64,000 nucleotides of DNA from JBHOQS01 sp042408875 (GCA_042408875.1 JBHOQS010000018.1:67650-131649), one strand, 5' to 3'. Shown: positions 17,283-26,753, counted from the first letter of the stretch. Notes: generated from the sequence alone by a model not told the origin. A program made the numbers and translations.

Positions 17283-19673
17283 CTAGTCGCGCAGCAGGCT
17301 GCGCGGGTTTCGGCTGAAACGAGTGAGATCAGGCGGCTCTTTTTGCGGGGGCAGCGAGCGGAAGTACTCGATCAGCGGGCGGTCGTCAGTGATGATCGGC
17401 CCCGGGCCGGCGTAGCTGCGCAGCTCGGCGTCGGTGGCGGCGAACCAGCCGATGATCTGCGCGCTGTTCGTCACACCGACCTTTGCCAGTGCCTCGCGTA
17501 CCTGCGGATCGCGCAGCTTTGCCTCCAGCACGCCGCGGTCGATGGTAATGGGCTGTTTTGAGCCGATCAGCAGGTCACCGCTGAACCACAGGGTCACATG
17601 AGGGAAGGCCTCCAGGAACGTCCGCATGATCAGCTTGTATTCGAAGTCTGAGAACGGCGCCAGCCACTGCACCATCAGGCCGTCGTCTTCCAGCGCGTTG
17701 TAGGCGAGGCGGTAGTACTCCACCGCATAGAGGCTGTTGCTTCCGGCGTCCCACGGCCGGATGATATCGCCGGCGATGACGTCATAGCGCCGGTCAGTCA
17801 GCAGCAGGAAGTTGCGGGCGTCGTCGATGTGTAAGTGCACGTTCGGCCGGTTGAGCACATCCCCGTTGAGCGAGCGCCAGTAGCGCACGGCCTGCACGAC
17901 GCCATCGGAGAGTTCAACGGCGTCGATGCGGGCCTGGGGGTAGCTGGCTGCGGCAGCGGCGGTGGTTCCTCCGCCAATACCCACGATCAGCACGTTGCGC
18001 GGGTCGCGATGCAGGAGCATCGGCAGATGCCCGATCAAGGCGTGAAAGCGCACCAGCTCCGGGTCATCGGAGGCCTGGCCGCGGCTATTGGTGTACATGG
18101 TCGTGACGCCATTGGGCCCTTTGACCAGGGAGACTGTGTTCTCCAGGGCCTCGCGATACCACAGCACCTGCGAATCCGGGAACCGGGCGCGGAAGATGCG
18201 CGCGTACATGTCCGGGGCGGTGCGGGTGAGATGGAGCGAGGGCAGGACCAGCACCAGGACCAGCAGGGCGCGCACGAGGAGGTGCGTGCGTGTGGCGGCG
18301 GCCAGGAGCGCGAGCCCGAGGGCGAGGTTGCCAAATCCCAGGATGAACAGGCTCCTCTGGCTGCCGGCAAGCGGCACCAGCAGGAAGCCGGCCAGGTACG
18401 AGCCGAAGATCGCCCCGAAGACGTTGACCGAATAGATGCGACCAATGCGTCCGCCTACATCCGCCCGGCCTTCAGTGTACACCCGCGCTGCCACCGGGAA
18501 CGTCGCTCCAAGCAGGAGCATAGCTGGCAGCACCGTCACCGCGGCGATTAGCGCCATGGTGCCCTCTTCGGTCTGCATGAGACTGCCGATGAGCGGTAGG
18601 GGACGCAGCCGGTCGATGATGGCGTTCATTTCTGCCAGCGCATGGACCGAGGCGATGGCGCAGATGGCCACCACCAGCTCGATCAGGCCGAACACCAGCA
18701 CCCAGTTGAGCTGCCGGCCCATCAGCGGCGTCACCAGGTAGCTTCCCAGCGCGATGCCCAGCAGGACGGTGGTAAGCATCAGGGTGAAGGCGTAGATCGA
18801 TGAGTTGAAGAATAACGCCAGCACCCGGGACCACACGACCTCGTAGGCGAGCGAGATCCCGCCGGAGATGCCATAGGCCCAGAACACCACGCTGACCGCA
18901 AGCGCGGGATAGGGTGGCGCGGCCGGTGCAGGCGCGGCCTCCTCAGGTGCCCCGGCGCCGGCTCGGTCTACGCCCCGGGCCGATGGAAACACGAACGAGA
19001 GGAGCACCGCCGCAACGCCAACAGCGATGTTAATAGTCGCGGCAGTATGAATCGTCGCCGTCGTGCCGAACCCGCCGATGAGCACGAACCCGGCGGTGAA
19101 GCAGCCAACGATGGCTCCGGCGGTGTTGCAGGCATACAGCAGGCTGATGTTCGTGCCGTGTCCCTGCTCACGCAGGAACGACGAGCGGATGATGATAGGC
19201 AGGGTAGCGCCCATCAGGCTGGTCGGCACCAGCAGGATGCCGAAGGCCAGCGCCATGCGCGCCAGCCCGGCCAGCGCTTCCTGCCCCTGGAGGCCCAGGT
19301 GCAGCTGGCGATAGAAGCCCTGCAGCCAGGTGAAGGCCGCAGGAGTGGACAGGCCGGCCAGGCCGATGAGGACCTCGACGACCCCGTACAGCGCCAGCGG
19401 CCGGCGCACGCGATCGGCCGGCCGTCCGCCGGCGAAGCTCCCCAGCGCCAGTCCGGCCATGAAGGCGGCCAGCACGGTGCTAATGGCATGCACCGTCACG
19501 CCGAACGCCAGGCTGAGCATGCGCACCCAGACGACCTGGTAGATCAGGCCGCTGATACCGGAGCAGAAGAACAGCACGGCCAGGACAGCGAGCAAGAGCC
19601 AGCGCCGCGTGCCGGCCATGGGTAGGGCACGGCTGCGCGGAAGCGCTACGGCAGGGGCAGTGTCAGATCGCAT
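17283..19673 (-). CDS. Spermidine synthase-like methyltransferase-fold domain fused to MFS-like membrane domain
   Basis: A 796-residue protein. The N-terminal two thirds contain about 13 to 14 hydrophobic helices in a transporter-like arrangement (for example ISGLIYQVVWVRMLSLAFG, GATLPIIIRS). The C-terminal third has a spermidine-synthase fold: LIVGIGGGTTAAAAASYP binding loop, AVELSDGVV, HIDDARNFL, and YDVIAGDIIRPWDAGSNSLY with the Asp used in polyamine synthases. Such fused proteins are widespread and their substrates are unknown; some may make or move polyamines. The DxxD region differs from true SpeE, so an aminopropyl transfer reaction is not assured. It stands alone, with leftward transcription. 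Confidence 0.85.
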   Translation of the reverse strand: MRSDTAPAVALPRSRALPMAGTRRWLLLAVLAVLFFCSGISGLIYQVVWVRMLSLAFGVTVHAISTVLAAFMAGLALGSFAGGRPADRVRRPLALYGVVEVLIGLAGLSTPAAFTWLQGFYRQLHLGLQGQEALAGLARMALAFGILLVPTSLMGATLPIIIRSSFLREQGHGTNISLLYACNTAGAIVGCFTAGFVLIGGFGTTATIHTAATINIAVGVAAVLLSFVFPSARGVDRAGAGAPEEAAPAPAAPPYPALAVSVVFWAYGISGGISLAYEVVWSRVLALFFNSSIYAFTLMLTTVLLGIALGSYLVTPLMGRQLNWVLVFGLIELVVAICAIASVHALAEMNAIIDRLRPLPLIGSLMQTEEGTMALIAAVTVLPAMLLLGATFPVAARVYTEGRADVGGRIGRIYSVNVFGAIFGSYLAGFLLVPLAGSQRSLFILGFGNLALGLALLAAATRTHLLVRALLVLVLVLPSLHLTRTAPDMYARIFRARFPDSQVLWYREALENTVSLVKGPNGVTTMYTNSRGQASDDPELVRFHALIGHLPMLLHRDPRNVLIVGIGGGTTAAAAASYPQARIDAVELSDGVVQAVRYWRSLNGDVLNRPNVHLHIDDARNFLLLTDRRYDVIAGDIIRPWDAGSNSLYAVEYYRLAYNALEDDGLMVQWLAPFSDFEYKLIMRTFLEAFPHVTLWFSGDLLIGSKQPITIDRGVLEAKLRDPQVREALAKVGVTNSAQIIGWFAATDAELRSYAGPGPIITDDRPLIEYFRSLPPQKEPPDLTRFSRNPRSLLRD

Positions 19674-19971
19674 CGAGGGTGCGCCAGGCAGTATAGGCGT
19701 CGCTCTCCCTGAGCTCGTCCTGATAGTGAACAGCCGGACGTCTCCTGCTGTCTCTCCGTGTGAGCCTCGGTCTGTGCCGCCGGGTCTGCGCTGTTCCCAG
19801 CAATCCGGTCGCCGTCAGTATATCCGGCGGCACTCATTGACTTGTGCCGCCGTGAGGGCCCACTATCAGGAGCCGCCAGGCCGCGGCCGCGCCGGAGCGC
19901 AGACGCCTAAGGCGCATTGTAGTGAAAAGCCGGGCACGTGCGCAAGCCGCGCAGCTCTGGCGCGTCGCTCC
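19674..19971. other. Intergenic region, nothing recognised
   Basis: Roughly 300 GC-rich bases between two leftward genes. No gene, repeat or clear hairpin is evident on either strand. Confidence 0.5.
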
Positions 19972-21315
19972 CTACCGCACAGCCTTCTTGAGCGCTTCGT
20001 CGCTGGCGCGGGTCATGTTCGCTGCGGCTTCCTTGACCGACACCTCATTGTTGAGCGCCTTGGCAAACTCAGCACCGAAGGCACGATGGAAGTCGAGGAA
20101 GCCCACGACCTTGTCGTAGTTCTTGCTGCCTGTCGTGATTGAGTCGAGGGCGTACTTCATGCTCGGCGGCAGGTTCTGCAGTGCCCTTGGGCTGGTCGCC
20201 ACGGATTTCAGGATCGGCAGCGAGCTAACGTTCAGGGTCAGGTAGAGCTCCTGGACCTCAGGATGGTACAGCTCCAGAAGCACCTGCACCGCCTCCAGTA
20301 GGACGCCGCGCTGCCGGGCCTTGGTGGTAACCAGGTAGTTGTGGCCCGTCGTAAGGTAGACGGCCTTGCCGGTCTTGGGATGCTTCGGCCGGGGCAGCAC
20401 CTCCCAGGCGAATTTGCCGGCAATAGCCGTGTTGAGCGCCGGGCTCGGCACCGTTAGCTCGGTCATGACATAATTGCCGGCGTTGAAGTTGAGCCGCTTC
20501 TCGCTGGCCTCGCGTGGGGATGGAGCCACCTGATAGCGCAGCACCAGGTCGGCCAGCCACTGCAGAATCTCGATCGACTCAGGGCGGTCCCAGTACGACT
20601 TCGTGCCCTTCTCATCCATGTAGGGCACGTCGGCAGACCAGAACCAGGTGTAGGGGTAGTTGGGGTTGACCTGCGCCCCCCAGCGATCCTCCTGCCGGCG
20701 GTTGAGCCTGATGGCCGCCTCCAGGTAATCGTCCCAGGTCCAGCCCGGCGCCGGCTCCTTCAGGCCGCCTTCCTGGAAGGCATTTTTGTGATAGACGCCG
20801 GTGTGCGTATTCAACTGGATCAGCAGGCCGTGGCGCTTGCCCTCCCAATGGGTGATATTGGGGACATCGTAGAGCGTGTTCACATCGAACTTCAGCGTGG
20901 CCAGCGTGGAGGAGATGTCCTGCAACACGCCTTTCGGGCCGAACACCGGCACCATATGCTGGTCGAGCTGGAAGAGATCGCCCTGCTGATCGGCCGCAAA
21001 GGTGGCGACGGTTTTGTCCTGATCGGCGGCGTTATCGTGCAGCTCGGTCTTGATGTGCGGGTACACGCGGCTGGCTCGTTCGAGCCACGCCTGCACGACC
21101 TTGAGCCGGTCACCGCTGGACCAGTCGTTATCGACGATCAAGGTCACCGGCCGCCGCGTCGCCGGCTGTTGCTCTTCGGGCGGGCGGGCCGGACCTGGGC
21201 GGCAGGCACTCAGCACGCCGAGTGCCACTGCCGCTGCGCTAGCCTGGATCGCCTGGCGGCGCGTTGATCTGGCCGGCGTCTCGTGACTGGCCAGCCTCTC
21301 GTGAGATGACCCCAT
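19972..21315 (-). CDS. ABC transporter solute-binding lipoprotein (orphan)
   Basis: A family 1 solute-binding protein of 447 residues. RRQAIQASAAAVALGVLSAC ends in a lipobox Cys, preceded by an Arg-rich region compatible with Tat or Sec export. Later motifs are typical: VTLIVDNDW, LFQLDQHMVPVF, NTHTGVYHKNAFQEGG, GWTWDDYLEAAIRLN and WFWSADVPYMDE. It probably binds a carbohydrate. There is no permease or ATPase next to it. It is transcribed divergently from a sugar-phosphate isomerase-like gene, sharing the 184-base gap, so the two could be co-regulated. Confidence 0.9.
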   Translation of the reverse strand: MGSSHERLASHETPARSTRRQAIQASAAAVALGVLSACRPGPARPPEEQQPATRRPVTLIVDNDWSSGDRLKVVQAWLERASRVYPHIKTELHDNAADQDKTVATFAADQQGDLFQLDQHMVPVFGPKGVLQDISSTLATLKFDVNTLYDVPNITHWEGKRHGLLIQLNTHTGVYHKNAFQEGGLKEPAPGWTWDDYLEAAIRLNRRQEDRWGAQVNPNYPYTWFWSADVPYMDEKGTKSYWDRPESIEILQWLADLVLRYQVAPSPREASEKRLNFNAGNYVMTELTVPSPALNTAIAGKFAWEVLPRPKHPKTGKAVYLTTGHNYLVTTKARQRGVLLEAVQVLLELYHPEVQELYLTLNVSSLPILKSVATSPRALQNLPPSMKYALDSITTGSKNYDKVVGFLDFHRAFGAEFAKALNNEVSVKEAAANMTRASDEALKKAVR

Positions 21316-21438
21316 GGCAGTCCTCCGTGCAATGTCCTGGCAGACAACGAGCTGGTAGGGTACACGCCCAACGCGGGCATACTGTAATACTGCCGCGATA
21401 TAACGTCAACTGCATGGTGTGCTGCAGCGGCCGGAGTG

Positions 21439-21467
21439 TTGACGAGCCCCAGCACCGGTTGTACGAT
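21439..21467 (+). promoter_or_regulatory. Sigma-70-type promoter of isomerase gene
   Basis: TTGACG (21439-21444) and TACGAT (21462-21467) are separated by 17 bases, a near-consensus housekeeping promoter. It would start transcription some 25 bases before the GTG start of the isomerase-like gene. The same TACGAT box recurs in front of the zincin and tRNA-Asn genes. Confidence 0.75.
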
Positions 21468-21499
21468 GCAGCAAGAATCCTTCCTGGAGCTGAGCTGCC

Positions 21500-22357
21500 G
21501 TGTTCATGAACCTCAATACCGGCGCGATCGGGATCCGTATCGACCTTGCGGGGGCCATCGCTCTGGCGAGGAAGCACGGCTTCGCCGGGATCGACTTCAG
21601 TATCAGTGAGGCAGCGCGCCTCGCCAGCGAGCGCGGTGTGGACGCGGTACGCTCCCTCTTTACTGCCGCCGGTATCCGCCCGGGCTCGTTCGGCCTGCCA
21701 GTGGAGTGGCGAGGCGACGAAGCGAAGTGGCGCGAGGGTGTGGAGCAACTCCCCGACCTAGCTGCACTGGCAGCCTCACTTGGCTGCCGACGCTGTACTA
21801 CCTGGGTGCCGCCTGCCTCAGACGAGCGCCCCTTCGAGGAGAACTTCCAGTTCCACGTCGCACGGTTCCGCCCGATCGCCGAGGCGCTGCGCCAGGCGGG
21901 CTGCCGCCTCGGCCTGGAGTTCATCGGGCCGGCCACGTCGCGGCGAGGCCGAAAGTTCGCGTTTATTCACACCATGGACGGGATGTTGGAGCTGTGCCGT
22001 GCCATCGGCACCGGCAACGCCGGCCTGCTGCTCGACAGCTGGCACTGGTACACCTCACACGGCACGCTGGACGACCTGCGGCGCCTGACCAACGACGACA
22101 TCGTGGCCGTGCATCTGAACGACGCGCCGGCCGGCATCCCGGTTGACGAGCAGATCGACAACAGGCGCTGCCTGCCTATGGAGACGGGCGTGATCGACGT
22201 GCCGGGCTTCCTGCGAGTGCTCAACGAGCTCGGCTACGACGGCCCGGTCACAGTGGAGCCGTTTAACGAGCGCGTGCGAGCGATGTCTGCCGACCAGGCT
22301 TGTGCCGAGACCGCTGCGGCGCTGCGGAAAGCGTTCCAAGCCGCGGGCATCGGCTGA
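21500..22357 (+). CDS. Sugar phosphate isomerase/epimerase (AP-endonuclease-2 fold)
   Basis: A 285-residue TIM barrel of the xylose-isomerase-like/AP endonuclease family 2 group, which uses divalent metal to isomerise or epimerise sugars and inositols. Metal-ligand regions are visible: GLEFIGPAT (Glu), LLDSWHWYTSHGT (Asp, His), AVHLNDAP (His, Asp) and GPVTVEPFN (Glu near the C-terminus). The exact substrate is unknown. The GTG start with CTGGAG upstream fits the promoter at 21439. It is divergent from a solute-binding protein and is followed by gyrA, which has its own promoter. Confidence 0.85.
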   Translation: MFMNLNTGAIGIRIDLAGAIALARKHGFAGIDFSISEAARLASERGVDAVRSLFTAAGIRPGSFGLPVEWRGDEAKWREGVEQLPDLAALAASLGCRRCTTWVPPASDERPFEENFQFHVARFRPIAEALRQAGCRLGLEFIGPATSRRGRKFAFIHTMDGMLELCRAIGTGNAGLLLDSWHWYTSHGTLDDLRRLTNDDIVAVHLNDAPAGIPVDEQIDNRRCLPMETGVIDVPGFLRVLNELGYDGPVTVEPFNERVRAMSADQACAETAAALRKAFQAAGIG

Positions 22358-22415
22358 GTTCGCCGTCAGAGACGGGCCGTCTCCGGCCCCCCGCAACCGC
22401 CTCTCAGAACGTTCG

Positions 22416-22424
22416 TGCTATAAT
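22416..22424 (+). promoter_or_regulatory. Extended -10 promoter of gyrA
   Basis: TGCTATAAT is an exact TATAAT with the upstream TG of an extended -10 element. The -35 region is weak. It gives a leader of about 130 bases before the gyrA start. Confidence 0.7.
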
Positions 22425-22473
22425 TCGCTGGCACCTGCGTTTGTGCCGCTTCTTCACTGTTTGTGTCTATATC

Positions 22474-22511
22474 TAGAGCAATTATGTATCTTTGTATCTT
22501 ATCGCTCTAGT
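22474..22511 (+). promoter_or_regulatory. Hairpin in the gyrA leader
   Basis: CTAGAGC (22474-22480) pairs with GCTCTAG (22505-22511) around an AT-rich loop of 24 bases. It is in the untranslated leader between the -10 box and the start codon, so it may affect transcript stability or supercoiling response; this is inferred. Confidence 0.45.
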
Positions 22512-22557
22512 GAGAGGCAGAGGCGACGCTCAACCAGAGTAGTGGAGTAGGACAACC

Positions 22558-25155
22558 GTGGAGATCGGAACCGTTCGCCCGATCAAGATCGAAGAGCAGA
22601 TGCGCGAGGCGTACCTCGAGTACGCCATGAGCGACATGGTGCGCTCGCTGCCTGACGTGCGCGATGGCCTGAAGCCGGTGCATCGGCGCATCTTGTACAC
22701 CATGCATGAGCTCGGTTTGCGCCCGGACGTGGCCTTCCGTAAGTGTGCCGGCATCGTAGGGGAGACGCTCGGCAAGTACCATCCGCACGGAGAGGCGCCG
22801 GTGTACGAGGCGCTGGTGCGCATGGCCCAGCCCTTCACTATGCGTTATCCCCTGGTTGATGGACAAGGGAACTTCGGCAGCATCGATGATGATCCGCCTG
22901 CGGCGATGCGTTACACTGAAGCGCGAATGACCGCGATTGCGACCGAAATGCTGGCGGACATCGAGAAGGAGACCGTCGATTTCGTTGATAACTACGACGG
23001 GCGGCTCAAGGAGCCGACGGTCCTGCCCACCCGGCTGCCCAATCTGCTGGTCAACGGCGCCAGCGGCATCGCTGTGGCAATGGCGACGAATATCCCGCCG
23101 CATAACCTGCGCGAGATCGTCGACGCCCTGATCTATCTGATCGATACGCCCTCGGCCACGGTGGATGAGCTCTGCGATATCGTCCTGGGGCCCGATTTCC
23201 CCACCGCCGGCATTGTCCTCGGACGGGATGCGATCAAGCATGTCTACGCCACCGGGCACGGGCGCATCGTCATGCGCGCCCGCGCCCATATTGAGGAGCA
23301 GCGCGGGGAGCGCCGGCAGATCGTCATTACCGAACTGCCGTATCAGGTTAACAAGGCCGCGCTGATCCAGCGCATCGCCATGTTGGTGCGCGATCGCCGC
23401 ATCGAAGGTATCGCCGACCTGCGGGATGAGTCCGATCGCCATGGCATCCGCGTGGTCGTTGAGGTCAAGCGCGAGGCCGATGCCCGCAAGGTGCTGAACC
23501 AGCTCTACAAGCACACGCCGATGCAGAGCGCCTTCAACGTGAACATGCTGGCGATGGTGGATGGCCAGCCGCGCGTGCTCACGTTGAAGATGGCGCTCCA
23601 GCACTTCATCGACTATCGCAAAGAGGTCGTCGTCCGGCGCACTCGCTTCGAGCTGCGTAAAGCGCGCGAGCGGGCGCATATCCTCGAAGGCCTGCGCATC
23701 GCCCTGGATAATCTGGATGAGGTCATCTCCATCATTCGCAGCTCGCGCACGACTGAGACGGCGCAGAGCAACCTGATAAAGCGCTTCCGTCTCTCCGAAG
23801 AGCAGGCGCGGGCCATCCTGGCCCTGGAGCTGCGCCGTCTGGTGGCGCTGGAGCGCCGCAAGATCGAGGAGGAGTACGAGCAGCTCGTCAAAGAGATCAA
23901 GCGGCTGGAGGCCATCCTCGCTAGCGAGAAGCTGGTGCTGGACGTGATCAAGCAGGAGCTGCGGGAGCTGCGCGAGAAGTACGGGGACGACCGGCGGACG
24001 CGGCTGGTTGAGCAGGAGGCCGAGGAGTTCACTGCAGAAGACCTGGCGGAGGACCAGGAAGTGCTGGTCACTCTCTCTAGCCGCGGGTATGTCAAGCGTC
24101 TGCCGGAGGAGGTCTATCGTTCCAGCCGCCGCGGCATGAAGTCAGCGCTTGGCATCGGCGGCCGCGAGGAGGCTGTCGAGCGGCTGTTGCTGAGCAACAC
24201 GCAGGACACGCTCTTACTATTCAGCAACCGCGGCCGGGTCTTCCGGCTCAAGACGGCTGACGTGCCGGATGCGACGCGCCAGCCCCGCGGCGTGCCTGTC
24301 AATACCCTTATCGGTCTGGAGGCGGAGGAGCGCATCGTGGCCGGGGTGTCGGTACGCTCGTTCGAGGATGCCGAGGCGGTGCTGCTGGCCACGCGCCGCG
24401 GGGAGGTGAAGCGAGTCGCCCTCACTGAGTTCGCCACAGTGCGGGCGTCGGGGGCCAGCGCCATCGCCCTGGAGCAGGGCGATGAGCTGGTCTGGGCGGC
24501 GCTCTCCGATGGGACCGCGGAGGTCCTGCTGGCCACCCGCGAGGGACAGGCCATCCGCTTCGGCGCGGATGAGCTGCGGGCCTCCGGTCGCGGCTCAGGC
24601 GGTGTGCGCGGCATCCGCCTGGGGGAGGGCGACGCTGTTGTGTCAGGAGACCTGGTCATCCCCGGCGGGGAGATCGTGGCCGTGACGGCTCTCGGGGCAG
24701 GGCGGCGCACGCCAGAGAGCGACTTTCCCGCGCAGGGCCGTGGTGGGGGCGGTGTGCGGGCGCTGAAGGTCACAGCCAGGACCGGCCCGCTGGTCGCCTT
24801 GCGCGCCGTCCCGTCCGGCGACGAAACGCTGGTGGTGCTCACGCAGAATGGGGAAGCCGAGCGGGTGGCACTCGCGTCGATCAAGAGCGGCAGCCGTGCT
24901 GTCGCTCTCGCTCCGCTCGTGACGCTAAGCAAGGGCGATGCGATCGCCGAGGTCGCCTCCCTGGGTGGAGCTGCCGAGAGCACCTGGCCAAACGGCCGCT
25001 CGGGATCCGGCTCGGGATCTGATGATGGGAACGGTGAGGAAGCACCGCTCCCATCCGGCCGACCGCGGCGCCAGGCTCGGGCGGCTGGATCGGCGCACAC
25101 CAGGCAGCGGCCGACATCGAAGGCCGCGCCGAAGCGCACGAGAAATACCGAGTAG
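22558..25155 (+). CDS. gyrA: DNA gyrase subunit A (type IIA topoisomerase A subunit)
   Basis: An 865-residue breakage-reunion subunit that cuts and rejoins DNA with GyrB. The winged-helix region and active-site Tyr119 (AMRYTEARM) are present, as are DGLKPVHRRILY and GKYHPHGEAPVYEALVRMAQ. In that quinolone-resistance region the E. coli Ser83 position is Ala80 and the Asp87 position is Glu84. A coiled coil (residues 430-480) and C-terminal beta-pinwheel follow. The GyrA-box is degenerate: QGRGGGG at residues 726-732 instead of QRRGGKG, so topoisomerase IV-like activity is a possibility. The GTG start is used. A strong hairpin follows the stop. gyrB is not in the window. Confidence 0.9.
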   Translation: MEIGTVRPIKIEEQMREAYLEYAMSDMVRSLPDVRDGLKPVHRRILYTMHELGLRPDVAFRKCAGIVGETLGKYHPHGEAPVYEALVRMAQPFTMRYPLVDGQGNFGSIDDDPPAAMRYTEARMTAIATEMLADIEKETVDFVDNYDGRLKEPTVLPTRLPNLLVNGASGIAVAMATNIPPHNLREIVDALIYLIDTPSATVDELCDIVLGPDFPTAGIVLGRDAIKHVYATGHGRIVMRARAHIEEQRGERRQIVITELPYQVNKAALIQRIAMLVRDRRIEGIADLRDESDRHGIRVVVEVKREADARKVLNQLYKHTPMQSAFNVNMLAMVDGQPRVLTLKMALQHFIDYRKEVVVRRTRFELRKARERAHILEGLRIALDNLDEVISIIRSSRTTETAQSNLIKRFRLSEEQARAILALELRRLVALERRKIEEEYEQLVKEIKRLEAILASEKLVLDVIKQELRELREKYGDDRRTRLVEQEAEEFTAEDLAEDQEVLVTLSSRGYVKRLPEEVYRSSRRGMKSALGIGGREEAVERLLLSNTQDTLLLFSNRGRVFRLKTADVPDATRQPRGVPVNTLIGLEAEERIVAGVSVRSFEDAEAVLLATRRGEVKRVALTEFATVRASGASAIALEQGDELVWAALSDGTAEVLLATREGQAIRFGADELRASGRGSGGVRGIRLGEGDAVVSGDLVIPGGEIVAVTALGAGRRTPESDFPAQGRGGGGVRALKVTARTGPLVALRAVPSGDETLVVLTQNGEAERVALASIKSGSRAVALAPLVTLSKGDAIAEVASLGGAAESTWPNGRSGSGSGSDDGNGEEAPLPSGRPRRQARAAGSAHTRQRPTSKAAPKRTRNTE

Positions 25156-25189
25156 CCATATGGCCCGCCCTGGCACGGGCTGTATGGCT
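25154..25189 (+). terminator. Terminator-like hairpin after gyrA
   Basis: A 14-bp stem (25154-25167 with 25176-25189, including G-T pairs) and an 8-base loop overlap the gyrA stop codon. Only short T stretches follow, so termination may be inefficient or Rho-assisted. Confidence 0.65.
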
Positions 25190-25309
25190 ACTGTTCCCTC
25201 TCACTCTCTCCCGCGCTCGCAGAGAGCGAGCCGGTCTGGGGCATACGCTCGAGGGCGAATGATCATTCGCTCCTCCAGGGCGATGAGGTCCTCGCCCCGC
25301 CAGCCGCTG

Positions 25310-26677
25310 CTACCGCCTGGTGTACTGGGCGCTGATCTCTCTCAGCAGGACGTCCCACTCCGCTTTCACCGCGCGGCATGCTTCGGCTGCACCGCGGGTG
25401 CCGGCCTGGACCTGGTTCAGGTGCGCGAAGGCTGCCTGGGCCAGCCGGTTATACTCGACGAACGTCTGGTTCGGCGAGAGGATGCCCTTGCGCGTGCCCC
25501 CCTCGGTCAGTTTGCGAAGTTCCTCCGGCGCGCCCCAGCGCTCCGCCTGCTTGAGCCAGCTGTCCAGCGCGCTCTTCAGCACTGGCTGGAACTTGTATTC
25601 GACGAGCACGCGCTGGCCCTCTTCGCTGATATGCCACTTGATGAACTCCCACGTGGCGGGCTTGTTCTTCGCTTCGGCGCTCATCATCCAGGGGTTGATG
25701 TAGTTGGTGGTCTTGTTGTCTCGCACCCAGGGCGCCGGCGCCGCGCCAATACGGAACGGCGCGGTAATGTAGTTCACCCAGCCCCAGCCGCCGTCGTAGA
25801 GCATGCCCAGCCGGCCAGACATGAACAAATTGCCGCTGATGCCGGCCGCGCTCACCTCCTCGTTGGTTGGCCAGACACGGTGGCGGTGGGTGAGGTCGGC
25901 GCGTTCCTGCACGGCCTGGATTACCTCCGGGCTGTCGGCCTTCGAGGTCGTGGCCAGGCCGGTGGAGTAGTGTTCCGGCACGAAGAAGTCCCCGCCGAAG
26001 ATGTAGGCGATCGCCCAGTAGGCCGATGCCCCGGCGAACTGCACGCCAAAGTTGCGCTGCGAGCCGTCGCCCGAACTGATCGCTCGCGCCGCCTCGACCA
26101 TGCGCTCCCACGTCCATGAGCGATCGTCCCAGTCGGCTGGCGGGTACCGTAGCGAGTGCTTGTCGAACAGGTCACGGTTGTAGAAGATAAAGCACCCGAA
26201 CCGCTGGTTGAACGACAGGGCGTAGATCTTCCCGTCACGCTTCCACACATCTTGGGTAGGCGGCATGTACTGGCTGAGGTCCAGCTTGTCTCGCGAGATC
26301 AGAGGCGTGAGGTCCTCCAGCAGGCCGCGGGCGTGGTAATCGCCAAAGCCTGCCGTGCCCCAGTGCGTCCACAGGTCGGGTGGCGTGCCAGCGGAGATCA
26401 GCGAGAAGAGCTTGGCGTCGAACTCAGCGTTCGGCGTGGGCACCAGCTCGATCGTTACCTCAGGGAAGCGCTGCCGGAAGGCCGGGATTGCCCCCTGCTC
26501 TTCCCACTCCAGCTCCGGCGGGTTGTTGCGCACGAACCAGACGATAGTGCCGCTGACCTTTTTGGGCGCGCCCTCCTGCTGAGGCGCGGGGGCAGCAGGT
26601 CGGCAGGCGGCGGCGAGGGCTGCCGCGCCCGTCCCCAGGATGGCTGCGGCAGACCGGCGCGTCAGGCGAAGATACAT
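25310..26677 (-). CDS. ABC transporter solute-binding lipoprotein (orphan)
   Basis: A 455-residue family 1 solute-binding protein. LTRRSAAAILGTGAAALAAAC gives a Tat-like or Sec signal with a lipobox Cys. Diagnostic stretches are ELEWEEQGAIPAFRQRFPEV, SAGTPPDLWTHWGTAGF, FYNRDLFDKHSL and SGRLGMLYDGGWGW. It should feed a sugar to an ABC permease encoded elsewhere. It is the third such binding protein in 15 kb without a partner permease. An AT-rich leader with a 13-bp direct repeat precedes the start and could hold its operator. It faces gyrA convergently. Confidence 0.9.
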   Translation of the reverse strand: MYLRLTRRSAAAILGTGAAALAAACRPAAPAPQQEGAPKKVSGTIVWFVRNNPPELEWEEQGAIPAFRQRFPEVTIELVPTPNAEFDAKLFSLISAGTPPDLWTHWGTAGFGDYHARGLLEDLTPLISRDKLDLSQYMPPTQDVWKRDGKIYALSFNQRFGCFIFYNRDLFDKHSLRYPPADWDDRSWTWERMVEAARAISSGDGSQRNFGVQFAGASAYWAIAYIFGGDFFVPEHYSTGLATTSKADSPEVIQAVQERADLTHRHRVWPTNEEVSAAGISGNLFMSGRLGMLYDGGWGWVNYITAPFRIGAAPAPWVRDNKTTNYINPWMMSAEAKNKPATWEFIKWHISEEGQRVLVEYKFQPVLKSALDSWLKQAERWGAPEELRKLTEGGTRKGILSPNQTFVEYNRLAQAAFAHLNQVQAGTRGAAEACRAVKAEWDVLLREISAQYTRR

Positions 26678-26715
26678 GGCAGTCTCCTATCGCTTTTGTC
26701 TTACTGTTATTTTCT

Positions 26716-26753
26716 CTTGTTTTTTACAAGACTTTTTATTTTTTTTACAAGAC
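26716..26753 (-). promoter_or_regulatory. Duplicated 13-bp element upstream of solute-binding protein
   Basis: TTTTTTACAAGAC is present at 26720-26732 and again at 26741-26753, a 21-bp (two-turn) spacing. The first copy also forms CTTGT/ACAAG (26716-26730). Two same-face sites 40 to 75 bases ahead of a start codon fit a regulator binding pair or the promoter itself. Confidence 0.5.
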
